A stretch of DNA of 64,000 nucleotides from Lepidonotus clava (GCA_936440205.1 OW387145.1:16119396-16183395); one strand, 5' to 3'; shown: positions 1 to 9,977, counted from the first letter of the stretch. Made by a program: numbers and translations. The notes: generated by a model not told the origin, from the letters alone.

Positions 1-2204
1 GTGAATGTACAATCTCCAGTAACATCAATTCTTGTCAGGAAAACAGAGTAGTGGTCATTTGGCATAACTATTTGTAGGTACAATCCGTCCTTAAGTTCTT
101 CTCTGTAAATTTTGCAAATTTGAATAATAATTAAAGTGGCAAAAGTAATAGCTATTATAGCTAACATTAGCATCAAAATCAAACCAGAGATAGAAATGTT
201 GTTATCCGCTTCAAGAACTAATGGATTGGGAATTTCCGCTGCTGAGGCAGGTTGCGGATTGGGTAATGCAAGAGCAATCAATGCCGATTTGTATTTACGC
301 CAGATGACACATAGGATGAACAGAAATGCAAGCATAGCCAAAAAAGAAATACACACTGTCCAAGTTTGTTTTCCCCACTGAGCCACGTCAGTAAGCCACT
401 GGCTCGTGACCGGACTCTTGGGTTTGAAAGCGTCTTCCTGAATCTTTCCTGCCAAAGATTTCAAGTCGATCAAAGGCTGATTATTCGCCGAATTTTGTAA
501 AATTTGATTTCTTTTCGTGTCTGGTATCGGGTTCGGAACTCTCCATGGTTCCATACCTATTGCTGCCTTAAGTTTACCTGAAAGGTTAAACGCCATTAAG
601 AAAGCATCATTAACGGGAAATCTAACTGTTATGTCTGTCTTTGTCCGTGCGCATCCCTTCAGTTGATATGGGAGCCACAGATCTGATGATTGAAGCGAGC
701 ACTGACAACCTAATTTTACCACTGCAAAGTGATGTATGTAAAGTGTTTCCGGTTTTCTATTTTTACATATAATGTCTGCCTTTTTGCTGTTACTAACAAG
801 TAAGAGATCTGTCTCGTCCAGATAGACAGCAAATTCTTGAAAGACTGGGTTTGCCACATAAGTAGAAACACAAAGTTTTCCTGTGTCTTCCCTATCATTT
901 CTAATCAGTGCAGCTATGCATGTCGCACTCGTTATTGGTTTCCTAAAAGGGATATGTGGACAGATGAGAATTTCGTCACCTGTGCAATCGTGATATGAGT
1001 AAGATTCCAAAGGGATATAGTATCTATTGTCTAAAGAAAGTGCAATTTCCGATGGTAAGTTATTCATAATTGTCGCGTCTGTGAAAGAAGAATTGTGCAT
1101 ATGCACTGGAACATGAAAATTTTTGGTTCTGTACACTTGAAATTTATGAACATCACTTGTGACAGGAACCTTAACATAAACAATCAGTTGGTTATCCGCA
1201 ATCATAAAATGCGGTTTGCTATTATCATAATAAAAACTTGGAGATTGGAAGGCAATTTTGAATCGTGGAAAGTCTTTTCTTAGTGTATCAGCTAATTCAA
1301 GTAAAGAATTTTTTATATCTTGAGGGGGTATTATTGCTTGTGTAAGTTGACCACGCAGAAGGTTTTGTATGCCATCCGCGAAGTCAGACGTTTTCCGCAA
1401 CATGTTTTGCATGTATGCCATAAGGGAAAGATGATTTGTGAGAATGGTTGTCGTTAAAATTTGCAATAATTTTTGTCTTTCCATATCATTAGCCATGTCA
1501 TTCAGAGCAGAACGCAAATTAAATGCGTTCTGTTGTATGCGTTTTATATCTGTCTGTAATTTGGTAAGAGATGAATCCACGTGATCAAAATTAACTGCAG
1601 TTATGTTAGCCAATTTTGCAAGATTTTCAGCATTGAGATTAACTCCTTGCTGTGCCGTTAAGACAAGCAATTTATTTGCATCTACGTCCGAGGCTTTTGC
1701 TGTCCCAAATAAGTGATATGAGATCTCACCCACGAAGTCAAGAAGACCTCGTCTTTGCCTTGCCGGATCTAAGACATAGGCACTACCTGGGATTGACTCG
1801 AGTATTTCTTTGATTTGTGATTTTTGGAGTTTGTAAAGCTCGGCAATGATGCCATGCAATACATCAATTATTTCTTTAGTATGAGCACAGATGTCATGAT
1901 GTGCCCTTTGTGCATGTCTCGTGGTGAAATGACGCGTGCTGTCACAAAAAGCCATCGGGTTGTTTAGGGAGAGTGACTCATTCAGCCACGGGATGTGAAC
2001 CCTAAACCCGCTATAAACATGGTCTGAGTCAGCGGTGCTTATCAGCCTACCTGGCAGGAACACCACACCGTATTGTTCTCTCATAATAGGCTTTGCGTGT
2101 AGCACACCCCGTCCATGTGAAGCCGCTTGGCCAGCGACACACAGAACAAGGAGGAGCGCCAAGCCAGGTGGCCAACCCGAAGCGTAGGGAAAATTTACAG
2201 ACAT
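1..2204 (-). CDS. env: Env-like (baculovirus F type) glycoprotein of element 1, partial
   Basis: The minus frame opens with ATG at 2,204 and runs past base 1 without a stop seen. A hydrophobic N-terminal stretch looks like a signal peptide. A furin-type site RQRR is followed by GLLDFVG and LFGTA, the layout of the cleavage site and fusion peptide of baculovirus F and errantivirus Env proteins. Further on are heptad-like stretches and, near the window edge, two hydrophobic segments that fit membrane anchors. Its early part (EQYGVV...PGRLISTAD) matches the env of element 2 (EQYGVVLKPGKLMSTAD), so the two are related. It would be made from a spliced message in this family. It is a fossil envelope gene with its end outside the window. 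Confidence 0.8.
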   Translation of the reverse strand, partial: MSVNFPYASGWPPGLALLLVLCVAGQAASHGRGVLHAKPIMREQYGVVFLPGRLISTADSDHVYSGFRVHIPWLNESLSLNNPMAFCDSTRHFTTRHAQRAHHDICAHTKEIIDVLHGIIAELYKLQKSQIKEILESIPGSAYVLDPARQRRGLLDFVGEISYHLFGTAKASDVDANKLLVLTAQQGVNLNAENLAKLANITAVNFDHVDSSLTKLQTDIKRIQQNAFNLRSALNDMANDMERQKLLQILTTTILTNHLSLMAYMQNMLRKTSDFADGIQNLLRGQLTQAIIPPQDIKNSLLELADTLRKDFPRFKIAFQSPSFYYDNSKPHFMIADNQLIVYVKVPVTSDVHKFQVYRTKNFHVPVHMHNSSFTDATIMNNLPSEIALSLDNRYYIPLESYSYHDCTGDEILICPHIPFRKPITSATCIAALIRNDREDTGKLCVSTYVANPVFQEFAVYLDETDLLLVSNSKKADIICKNRKPETLYIHHFAVVKLGCQCSLQSSDLWLPYQLKGCARTKTDITVRFPVNDAFLMAFNLSGKLKAAIGMEPWRVPNPIPDTKRNQILQNSANNQPLIDLKSLAGKIQEDAFKPKSPVTSQWLTDVAQWGKQTWTVCISFLAMLAFLFILCVIWRKYKSALIALALPNPQPASAAEIPNPLVLEADNNISISGLILMLMLAIIAITFATLIIIQICKIYREELKDGLYLQIVMPNDHYSVFLTRIDVTGDCTF

Positions 2205-2380
2205 GTTTATGTCCTCTGTGTTGTGTTTACTATTTTATGACGAGAAGATGGGGAAGCAGTCCCAATAGATGGAAACGTAAAAAAGAGAAATAAAAATTTG
2301 TCTGTTGGGGAATATCTGGGTTTTGTATGTACCTAATGTATATCGGTTTGCATTTGTGTACTGTGTGGCAGAGAGTGAAG
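2205..2380. other. Short divergent spacer between env and the opposite-strand ORF
   Basis: This 176-bp stretch separates the env ATG (minus strand, 2,204) from the ATG of the plus-strand ORF (2,381). The two genes point away from each other, so any promoter of the plus-strand ORF must sit here or inside env. No clear TATA box or repeat was recognised. The role is inferred from position only. Confidence 0.3.
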
Positions 2381-3385
2381 ATGGCTAGTGAAGGTATAAC
2401 TTGTACAACTATACGAATTGGAGGAGTTACCCACATGCTAGTGGTAAATGGCGACTTTGCCGATGGAAGTGTGATACTTCATAATGTTACGTCTCAAGCT
2501 GGACCGTTACCTCTATCGGGAATACCCATCTGTACTCACAGTTTTGGTTTTCGTGTGATAACTGACGGGAATAGTAATGGGGAAGATGGAAGAAGAACAA
2601 ATGATGATGATTCTGATGATAGTGACAGACCAGATGATGAGAGTGGGGATGGTCGTGGTGGCCGGGGGGCGGTGGGGGGTGGCTCAGGGGTGGACGGCCA
2701 ATTTGACCAGGGGGCCGTCAACACGGAGGGCCGGTCCGCATCAAGCCGGCCTGCGTCTCGAGGTGTGTCGGGGCGTTCCCCGGCCGATGTCCGTGGGGCC
2801 AGGTCTGCTGGGCCCAGCGGGGAGGCCGTTACCACCGTCCTGTGTAAAGATGACTGTTCCTATAACAAGCAGGGAATGCTCGTATTATCCCCGATAAGTC
2901 CCGCGACCAGCCAGCCGCTGTCCACCAGCAACTCCACTGGTCATAATGATGAAGAGATTCCCACACTCGCTTTACCTGAAGATGGTCAGGAAACACACCA
3001 TTACGCAGAAGACTGTCAGGAATCACCAAGTCTGGCTGTCAGCATGGAGCACCGAGACGTCCCCGCTTCCGGAGACACCAACAACTTTACCGGTGGCGAT
3101 TTTAGAGATCCATCCAGCGTCGATTGTCAGGGACCCAACACACCCTTAATGGATGAGCTAGGTGATGAAACTGCAACTCCACAGCACGTAGTCGAGACGA
3201 TGGACATTGCGGTGTCAAGGTACGCTGACCCTTTGTTGGGCAGCCATCCTCAACATCCTATACTGTTCAAGGCGTTAACTGATCCGTCGTCACCTGATCC
3301 AGTGTCACTGAGTCTCGCCACCAACCATGATGACGATTGGCGTAACCTATGTAGTGAGATGGACATAAGTCCTCCTCCCGAGTAG
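2381..3385 (+). CDS. Opposite-strand ORF inside element 1, unknown acidic protein
   Basis: A plus-strand frame of about 334 residues lies between pol and env, antisense to both. I chose ATG 2,381 (AAGATGG, strong Kozak context) over an upstream start at 2,327. The first 65 residues look like a compact fold with alternating hydrophobic residues (IRIGGVTHMLVVNGDFADG). The rest is low complexity: an Asp/Glu/Ser-rich run, a Gly/Arg-rich run, then a long Ser/Pro/Asp/Glu-rich tail ending DMDISPPPE-like acid clusters. No domain was recognised. An acidic tail of this sort is common in transcription activators, but that is only analogy. The minus strand has no comparable frame here, which argues that this is a real gene and not a shadow. 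Confidence 0.55.
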   Translation: MASEGITCTTIRIGGVTHMLVVNGDFADGSVILHNVTSQAGPLPLSGIPICTHSFGFRVITDGNSNGEDGRRTNDDDSDDSDRPDDESGDGRGGRGAVGGGSGVDGQFDQGAVNTEGRSASSRPASRGVSGRSPADVRGARSAGPSGEAVTTVLCKDDCSYNKQGMLVLSPISPATSQPLSTSNSTGHNDEEIPTLALPEDGQETHHYAEDCQESPSLAVSMEHRDVPASGDTNNFTGGDFRDPSSVDCQGPNTPLMDELGDETATPQHVVETMDIAVSRYADPLLGSHPQHPILFKALTDPSSPDPVSLSLATNHDDDWRNLCSEMDISPPPE

Positions 3386-3495
3386 AAGGAAGTCCAGGAC
3401 AACCCACTCAGTCAACATTGTAAGTATCTCCTGCCAAGAGGTGTCAGCAAATGTAAGGGATTCACAATATGGTAGTAGGGTTGTAATTGTTTAGG
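3386..3495. other. Spacer between the opposite-strand ORF and the hairpin array
   Basis: Short AT-rich sequence after the stop of the plus-strand ORF. Nothing further recognised. Confidence 0.3.
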
Positions 3496-3626
3496 TGAGA
3501 CTGTCGGAAGGCATCAACAGTTTTTTATGTTAAAGTAGTCGGAAGACATCAACTACTAATTGTGTAGGGCTATCGGAAGGCATCAATAGTCCTTTATGCT
3601 ACGATAGTTGGAAATCATCAACTATG
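3496..3626. repeat. Array of four hairpins, constant loop and covarying stems
   Basis: Four units repeat every 34-35 bp (loops start at 3,505, 3,540, 3,574 and 3,609). Each has the 12-base loop CGGAAGGCATCA or a close variant (CGGAAGACATCA, TGGAAATCATCA). The stems differ in sequence but remain complementary: ACTGT/ACAGT, GTAGT/ACTAC, GGGCTAT/ATAGTCC (one G-U pair) and ATAGT/ACTAT. Paired changes in the stems with a constant loop indicate selection for a folded structure. The array sits where pol (minus strand) and the opposite-strand ORF converge, and the last hairpin overlaps the pol stop. Function unknown: a protein-binding RNA or DNA structure or a 3'-end signal are possible. Confidence 0.75.
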
Positions 3627-6600
3627 AATTGTTCCGGTTTTTGTATTGTAAGTATAAGTCCTCAGGGTCAATTGATGGGTGGAAGTCAGATGCAGGAACC
3701 CAACTCTTCCTTTTGACACCAACCCATTTGGTGAGGTATTTCACCTCCCCAGATGGTAGAGTTCTTTTTCCTGAGATAAACCTAATGCTGTAGTAATCTC
3801 CAGTCTCAGCATCAGGTGTAGTTGTAGAAGAAGATGTGGGCACATCGGCAGCAGGCTGCAATCTGCCACCGTCGGTTGATCCACACCTCTTCTTATGTGT
3901 AATGTTAATGTCCGGTGTAGCATCTTGGGATCCGACTTTCCCGCATGAATAATTAGAGGAATGCACAGGATCCGACTTCCCGTGGCTTAAGTCACTGGTC
4001 GGGTCGGATTTACCAACCTGTACCGCTTGCACCTTAGCGGCTCCCTGATCCGTAGTGGCACGGTCAGCAGGGAAATTTGCCACCTCTTTGGTGGGCTTTA
4101 CCACTGGTATATGTGCCTCAGAAGAGGGCTTTGATGAGTTAGGCGATGGTGCGGGTCCCTCTGGGGTGACCCTAGGAATATCAAACTGTACCGTTTTTCT
4201 TTTGTTAATCCGTCGCGACGCATTCCCCGTGTGACTACGTCCACGAGGGCCCTGAACCAAAGCGTCGACTCTTTGGTCAGGTTGAGTATGTGAGGGTAAT
4301 GCTTCCTCTAGACTTGCAGGCGCCTTTACTTCAGTGGTAGTTTTAATCATAGCTTCGTTAGGGACAGAGTTTTCATGTTCATGGTCAGCATCAGATTGAT
4401 TTAGATCCTGTATAGGAGCATTGACCGGACTCCAAGAATCATAAGCTCTTTTAAGTTTAGAAACATTAACTAAATGAGGAATTTCTTTTTGGTTTTGTAT
4501 AGAAAGTAATCTTGCTAAATGATCACCTTTTGTTTCGATCACTCTAAATGGACCTTTATATTTAGCAGAAAATTTGGATCGTCGGTTATCGGCACATGTA
4601 GGATCATAAATATGCACCAAGTCTCCTACCTGTAGGTCCAATGGTTTAGCCTTTTTGTCCAATCGTTCACGCATGTCTTTATTATATCGTTCGGTGACAT
4701 GCTTTGCCGATTTGGTAAACATGTTAACTAATTTCATTGCTAAAGCATATTTTTCATTGTCTGTTTCAGGTGTTGCAACATCGATGGGTATATCAGAAAG
4801 TCCCATAGAAACAGGTTCACGGCCAAAAAGTAATTGATAGGGAGAAAAACCTGTACGTGCCGAATTAGTTGAACGCACTGCCCACAAGGCAATTGGCAAC
4901 AGCTGTGGCCAGTCTTTGTGGTCCTGAGTGACATAACATGCGATCACATCTTCCAGGGTACGATGCAACCTTTCCACCCTGGCATTGCCTGTAGGCATTC
5001 TACCAGAAGTGAAAGTATGATGACAGTTTAATCTCTGAGTGACAGCTTTTAGGAATTTTGATAAGAACGATTGTCCTCTATCCGAATGTATTCTGGAAAC
5101 CCTTCCATACCTGGCGACTATACCAGTTAGAAAGGCAAATGCAGCTGTTGACCCTGTAGAGTCTTTAGTTGCAAATGCTTCTGGCCATCCTGTAGCCAGG
5201 TCGATGAACGTCATAATATAGCGCGAGCCATCCTTAGCAGGTGTCAAAGGTCCTACGAAGTCACAGGAAACAACTTCCCAAGGGCGAGTAGGCTCATCCC
5301 ATGACTTTGCTAATGCTTTAGGATGGGGCACACGTTTCCGTAGTGCACAACTATCACAAGATCTCACATAGTTAACAATGTCACGATGCATGTTTTTCCA
5401 GTAATATCTGTCCGTCACTTTAGCAGCTAGAGCGTTTTGTCCGACATGACCTCCTGAGAGAATGTCGTCATGTAAGCGTGATAACACATGATACACTAAT
5501 GTAACTGGTATTAGAATTTGTGGTTTTGGGCAATAAATATCATTAGATGTCTTCTTTGACTTAATGTTTTTAAAATGACAAATAATTCCTGGTTTCATAA
5601 TGTCAAGAAAATTAGCTTGAGCGACCACAGACCGAGCTTGGTCTGGGTCCTCTGGTACAATTTGGTTTTTTAGGTACTGGTATAAGGTAACACACTCAGC
5701 GTCTTTCTTTTGATGCTTGCGGATACTTTCCAATGAGAGTGGGTCATTGGTATCGTCCTCAAGTGCCAGTGGCATTAGTTCGCCACCTACAGAAGGGAGA
5801 AACTCCTCTGCATTTGGTTCACCTGTCTGTGTGCGTGACAAGTAATCCGCTAGAAAGTGTGTCTTACCTGCTTCGTAAATAATGTCAACGTCAAAAGCTG
5901 ATAGATAAAGGCCCCATCTCCTGATTCTCGGAGTCGGGCTCTTATTAGCGTTTTTCAAAAGTGTCAAAAGTGGTTTATGGTCTGTCACGATAATTGTTTT
6001 ATAACCTTGTACTATGTCTTCAAAACTATGTAGTGCTTGTATCACTGCTAAAGCTTCTTTCTCAGAGACAGTATAATTACGTTCGCGATCATTTAACACT
6101 GAACCCCAGAATGATATAGGGCGATAGAGTTCATCAATTTTGTGGCACAACGCAGCACCACCAGCTACATCAGAAGAGTCTGTCAACAAGTAAAAGTCTA
6201 TGCCAAAATTTGGGTGAATCAAAATTTGATCTGTTGTAAAAGATCTTTTCAATGTCAAAAATGCATCGTCAGCTTCTTTAGTCCACTGGAATTTCCTTCC
6301 TTTTTTAGTCAACTCGTACAACGGTTTTGCAATGTCAGAGAACTTACTGATAAAAGCCCTGTAATAGTTACAGAGTCCAAGAAAGGCTTGAGTTGTTTTT
6401 ACATTATGTGGTTTTCCAAAATGGTGAATTTTAGTAATAATATGAGGTTGCGTTTTAAGTCCTTCTGCATTAATCGTATGGCCCAGGAAATCGATCTCAT
6501 CCCTGCACCAGTCACACTTTTCAGGTTTAAGTTTCAAGTTTGCTTTAATAAGAGCTTGTAGCACTAGTTGCAAGCTAGCCAAATGTTCTTCAAATGTAGA

Positions 6601-8085
6601 ATCGTAGACAATAATGTCATCAAGGTATGCCAAACAAACTCTCGGCACAAGCCCTCTAAGAGCAAGTGCTAAGATCCGGGTGAACTGCCAAGGCGCTCCG
6701 ACGAGGCCAAATGGTATTCTTGCATAATGGAATAGACCCATTGGTGACTCAAAAGCTGTGTAATGTCTCGATTTTTCATCAATACTGCATTGGTGGTAAC
6801 CACTTAAGAGATCCAATGCAGACCAAATTGTTGGCTTTTTATATGCCATATATAGAAACAAAGAACGGGCTGTAGGCATTGGGAATTTATCCTTATAAGT
6901 TATCGCATTCAGTAGCCTAAAGTCAGTGCATAAACGCGGTTTTCCATTCTTCTTTTGAACAACTACTAGTGGGCTTCTCCATGCAGATGAAGAAGGTTCT
7001 ATAATACCAAGGTCTAAAAGTTGTTTGATTTGTTCATCTATTATGTCCATTTTTTGTGGTGAATACCTGTAAGGTCTAGAAGCTACTGGACCTTTGGTTT
7101 CGTCTACTTTAATACTCATTGGAGCAATGTCACACTTTCCCATTTCTTCCATAGAAAAAGCCAAAGCTGCTCTATTTTTCAATAACAGTTCACGAAGTTG
7201 TTCCTTTTGAACCTCAGTCAAGGAAGATTTTGATAGATCGATTGAATGAATTAGCTCTCTATCCTTGACTTTAGTGTTATAATTTGGATTAGCAGAATGT
7301 GTCGTTTCTGGGCAAATTTTGTTTTCAAGTAATGTCAATATTGGTTGAGGAGTATCGGTTTGTTTGAAAACTGCAGACACTTCAGAATTTTGAATAGGGG
7401 ATATATAATATTCATCAGTAGCAAATGCTAAGACAGTTGATTTTGAAAGCTTAACCGGAGAATCTGTAGGGTTCATGACTTTCAGCCATGCCAAACCTTT
7501 TCCAGCGAATGTGCAGCATTCCGCCAAGACTGGTGCTGTCACAGCCGGTTCCAGGATCCATGGCTGGCCGTCCGTCACGTCCTTTACATTCACGGGGATT
7601 ATAACCTCACTCATAGGCATAATTTCCTCTAATCCCATGGGTGTAACAGTGTTATTCCGAAAGAATGTTATTGTATTATCTTGGAAGTTAATATGAGCTT
7701 GAGTTGCCGCTAGAAAGTCGCGGCCAATAACTATATCATAGATAAGGTCCGATAGAACTTGAAAGTTAAAATCAACTTCAACGTTAGCGAGTGTAAATCT
7801 AATTCGTACGTCTGCAATAACTTTAATTTCAGAAGAGTCTCCCAATGTTATAGAACTTGAGGTTGGGAATGATGTATGTAATATATTTTCTTTAGGAATT
7901 CGTTCGAAAACATCCTGTCTTATAAAACAGTGACTAGCTCCACTATCGATAATTGAATTAATTTGGACATTATTGAATAAGAGATCAATTGCTATTGGAT
8001 CAACTTTAGAGTGGGACTCTTGAAGATTTGCTTTTATCGTGCACAGTGAAACGCGAATCTCACCATGCAGGCTATCTAGTTTTTT
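3622..8085 (-). CDS. pol: Pol polyprotein of element 1 with chromodomain-like tail
   Basis: The frame is in the -1 register to gag. In order: aspartic protease (IIDSGAS at about 7,950), reverse transcriptase with YLDDIIVYD, RNase H (TDSSDVAGGAAL), integrase with an HHCC zinc finger (GGHVG...CDSCALRK) and DDE core (CDFVGPL, HSDRGQSF, NARVERLHRTLED), a GPY/F-like module (YKGPFRVIETKGDHLARL), a low-complexity linker, and a final chromodomain-like segment (VKYLTKWVGV...SWVPASDF). It makes and integrates the element DNA. The long open frame shows no break by eye. The chromodomain-like tail is absent from the pol of element 2. Confidence 0.92.
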   Translation of the reverse strand, partial: KKLDSLHGEIRVSLCTIKANLQESHSKVDPIAIDLLFNNVQINSIIDSGASHCFIRQDVFERIPKENILHTSFPTSSSITLGDSSEIKVIADVRIRFTLANVEVDFNFQVLSDLIYDIVIGRDFLAATQAHINFQDNTITFFRNNTVTPMGLEEIMPMSEVIIPVNVKDVTDGQPWILEPAVTAPVLAECCTFAGKGLAWLKVMNPTDSPVKLSKSTVLAFATDEYYISPIQNSEVSAVFKQTDTPQPILTLLENKICPETTHSANPNYNTKVKDRELIHSIDLSKSSLTEVQKEQLRELLLKNRAALAFSMEEMGKCDIAPMSIKVDETKGPVASRPYRYSPQKMDIIDEQIKQLLDLGIIEPSSSAWRSPLVVVQKKNGKPRLCTDFRLLNAITYKDKFPMPTARSLFLYMAYKKPTIWSALDLLSGYHQCSIDEKSRHYTAFESPMGLFHYARIPFGLVGAPWQFTRILALALRGLVPRVCLAYLDDIIVYDSTFEEHLASLQLVLQALIKANLKLKPEKCDWCRDEIDFLGHTINAEGLKTQPHIITKIHHFGKPHNVKTTQAFLGLCNYYRAFISKFSDIAKPLYELTKKGRKFQWTKEADDAFLTLKRSFTTDQILIHPNFGIDFYLLTDSSDVAGGAALCHKIDELYRPISFWGSVLNDRERNYTVSEKEALAVIQALHSFEDIVQGYKTIIVTDHKPLLTLLKNANKSPTPRIRRWGLYLSAFDVDIIYEAGKTHFLADYLSRTQTGEPNAEEFLPSVGGELMPLALEDDTNDPLSLESIRKHQKKDAECVTLYQYLKNQIVPEDPDQARSVVAQANFLDIMKPGIICHFKNIKSKKTSNDIYCPKPQILIPVTLVYHVLSRLHDDILSGGHVGQNALAAKVTDRYYWKNMHRDIVNYVRSCDSCALRKRVPHPKALAKSWDEPTRPWEVVSCDFVGPLTPAKDGSRYIMTFIDLATGWPEAFATKDSTGSTAAFAFLTGIVARYGRVSRIHSDRGQSFLSKFLKAVTQRLNCHHTFTSGRMPTGNARVERLHRTLEDVIACYVTQDHKDWPQLLPIALWAVRSTNSARTGFSPYQLLFGREPVSMGLSDIPIDVATPETDNEKYALAMKLVNMFTKSAKHVTERYNKDMRERLDKKAKPLDLQVGDLVHIYDPTCADNRRSKFSAKYKGPFRVIETKGDHLARLLSIQNQKEIPHLVNVSKLKRAYDSWSPVNAPIQDLNQSDADHEHENSVPNEAMIKTTTEVKAPASLEEALPSHTQPDQRVDALVQGPRGRSHTGNASRRINKRKTVQFDIPRVTPEGPAPSPNSSKPSSEAHIPVVKPTKEVANFPADRATTDQGAAKVQAVQVGKSDPTSDLSHGKSDPVHSSNYSCGKVGSQDATPDINITHKKRCGSTDGGRLQPAADVPTSSSTTTPDAETGDYYSIRFISGKRTLPSGEVKYLTKWVGVKRKSWVPASDFHPSIDPEDLYLQYKNRNNS

Positions 8086-9977
8086 GGAGGATATTGGTTT
8101 CTATTTGGAAAATATTTTTGTTGAGCTTGACCAAAAGATGGTGGTCTATTAGTACGCAAAATATCCTGTAAGAATCTGCACGAATTTGTATCATGGCCAA
8201 ACCGTTGGTGGGCTACACACCACGGTGTTCCGTCCTCGGCTCTGGTCTGTCGTGCGTGGGTCCAGGCGTTCGGCCCCGGAAAGCGCGTTTCCCGTCCAGG
8301 TGTTGTATGCACTGCCTGACCACGACCCAAGCCAGAGCGGTTGTTATAATTAGGGCTGTTGTTGAAAGGCCTACCGTTTCCTCTCGGAGGCGTCCATTGT
8401 TGGCGTGAATTCTGAGTTGCAATCGCAGCCAGAATTGTATCAGTCATTTTTCTTAGTTCACGAACGTTGTCAGGAGTGCTGTCCCCTCCGGCCGCTGCCG
8501 GGGGCTTCAACATGCTTTCAGGCTCAGATGGTTGCAGAGCGGCCAGGGCCCTTTGGGGCCTGTCCACTGATTCCATCCTCGATGCAATGCTAACTGCCTG
8601 CTCGAAGTTTGCAGGGTTTTGAATAGCCACCTCTCTTGACATAGGAGCCTTTAGACCCCTAATATAGGCGGCGAGGAGGACACCTGCGTCCACCCCAGAT
8701 CGAGCCTGAGCCTGTCGCAAAATTCCAGCAAACTGCCTGACAGTCTGATCTTTACCTTGTTTATAATTAAAGAAATCTTGATGCTTTTGCCAGGCTGCCC
8801 TGACATCTCCATAAATGTCTGTAAGACGAGCTTTTAATTTAGCATAAGTGTCTACGTCAGTGGGATCTAATGAAGAAACCCAATCACGAGCTTGGGCCTT
8901 AAGTTGGTGTTTGGCCATAGCGAGCTTATTCGCGGCAGACCATTCACAAAGGATCGCCAACGAATCAATTTCGTCAAAATAAGCGTTAATAAATTCATCA
9001 CTTTCTCCAGAAAAAGTGGGTAATTTTAGAGCGGGTTGTTTTGCTGCCATGTTGAAATTTGGTTGATTAATTGGTATTTGTGGGAGGACAGGTATATCCT
9101 GGGGAATCTGCCCAGCTGGTACGAGCTGGACAGGTAGAGGATTGACCCGTCGTTGTGGTGAGGACGGAAGAGATTCGGCTCCCTGTCCTTGAGCGGTGGG
9201 ATCCTGTTCGGTTAGATTGTTCAGATTGTCTGCAGGTGTTTCCACAGACTTTGCAGCTATAGACGATCCACTTTCGTCTCTAAGAAATGCAGGATCAGCT
9301 CCCTGACCCTGTTGTCCCTGAAGCCGTAAAGATAAAGGTGATGATGAAGGATCCCCAGACCGCTGAATTAAGGTCCCAGCGTTGCCCTTTGCCGAGGGCT
9401 CCCCTTCTGAGCGTGGGAAGAGGATGCGCGAAACAGTTAATAAATCAGAGGCTAACCGAGAATCATCTGTCGGAAAGAGATCCGCGGCCCCTTGCTGACC
9501 TGAAGTCCCGGCTTTTCCGGGCCGTGGAGGAAGCCTCCCAGCACCAGAACTTGCAGCGTGGAAAATAGGGCGTAGTGTCCTACCTTCCGGTGATAGAAAC
9601 TGTCTCACTTCTGGGACCGAGACACTAGCGCGACAAGCAGAGGGCGAGTCAAAACGAACAGTTCGGCTGTCCCGATGCTGAGCAGGGGGACTTGCTGAGC
9701 GAAAACCAGGCAAGGTATGTTCTACCTCAGGAGGCCAACCAGTCCTCTCAGCTACTTCTTCAGCTGTGAAGACTTTTCCATGAATAGAGAAAGTTCTTAA
9801 ACGTTCAGATTCCAATTGTATCCCCGGGATTGGTCCCTGTGATCTCGTATGAGTCCTTAATATAGAAGGGGGAACCGTCCCAGACGGGTTATCAACTGGT
9901 TCTTCTTCCGAAATAAACTGTGTGTGTGTAGAGGGACTGTGATAGATGTCTTCCTCAGAATCTGACCGACTGGACAT
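8076..9977 (-). CDS. gag: Gag protein of element 1
   Basis: A frame of 633 residues from ATG 9,977. The N-terminal half is disordered and Ser/Pro/Gly-rich. A capsid-like region follows (LPTFSGESDEFINAYFDEIDSL ... YAKLKARLTDIYGD ... FFNYKQGKDQTVRQFAGIL), typical of retrotransposon Gag. Near the C terminus is a cysteine-histidine knuckle of the form CVAHQRFGHDTNSC. The same C-x2-H-x4-H-x4-C arrangement recurs in the gag of element 2. Gag forms the particle and binds the element RNA. No break seen. Confidence 0.88.
   Translation of the reverse strand: MSSRSDSEEDIYHSPSTHTQFISEEEPVDNPSGTVPPSILRTHTRSQGPIPGIQLESERLRTFSIHGKVFTAEEVAERTGWPPEVEHTLPGFRSASPPAQHRDSRTVRFDSPSACRASVSVPEVRQFLSPEGRTLRPIFHAASSGAGRLPPRPGKAGTSGQQGAADLFPTDDSRLASDLLTVSRILFPRSEGEPSAKGNAGTLIQRSGDPSSSPLSLRLQGQQGQGADPAFLRDESGSSIAAKSVETPADNLNNLTEQDPTAQGQGAESLPSSPQRRVNPLPVQLVPAGQIPQDIPVLPQIPINQPNFNMAAKQPALKLPTFSGESDEFINAYFDEIDSLAILCEWSAANKLAMAKHQLKAQARDWVSSLDPTDVDTYAKLKARLTDIYGDVRAAWQKHQDFFNYKQGKDQTVRQFAGILRQAQARSGVDAGVLLAAYIRGLKAPMSREVAIQNPANFEQAVSIASRMESVDRPQRALAALQPSEPESMLKPPAAAGGDSTPDNVRELRKMTDTILAAIATQNSRQQWTPPRGNGRPFNNSPNYNNRSGLGRGQAVHTTPGRETRFPGPNAWTHARQTRAEDGTPWCVAHQRFGHDTNSCRFLQDILRTNRPPSFGQAQQKYFPNRNQYPPKN
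8079..8085 (-). promoter_or_regulatory. Candidate -1 frameshift heptamer at the gag-pol junction
   Basis: On the minus strand the bases A AAA AAC stand directly before the gag stop TAG (8,076-8,078), in the gag frame. This is a classic X XXY YYZ slippery site, and pol is open in the -1 frame from here. Programmed frameshifting between gag and pol is known in retroviruses and many Ty3/gypsy elements. Confidence 0.7.

Noticed and set aside
3496-3626. CRISPR-like array of evenly spaced repeats
   Set aside because: The units are hairpins with variable stems and a constant loop, inside a eukaryotic retroelement; there are no unique spacers and no cas genes.
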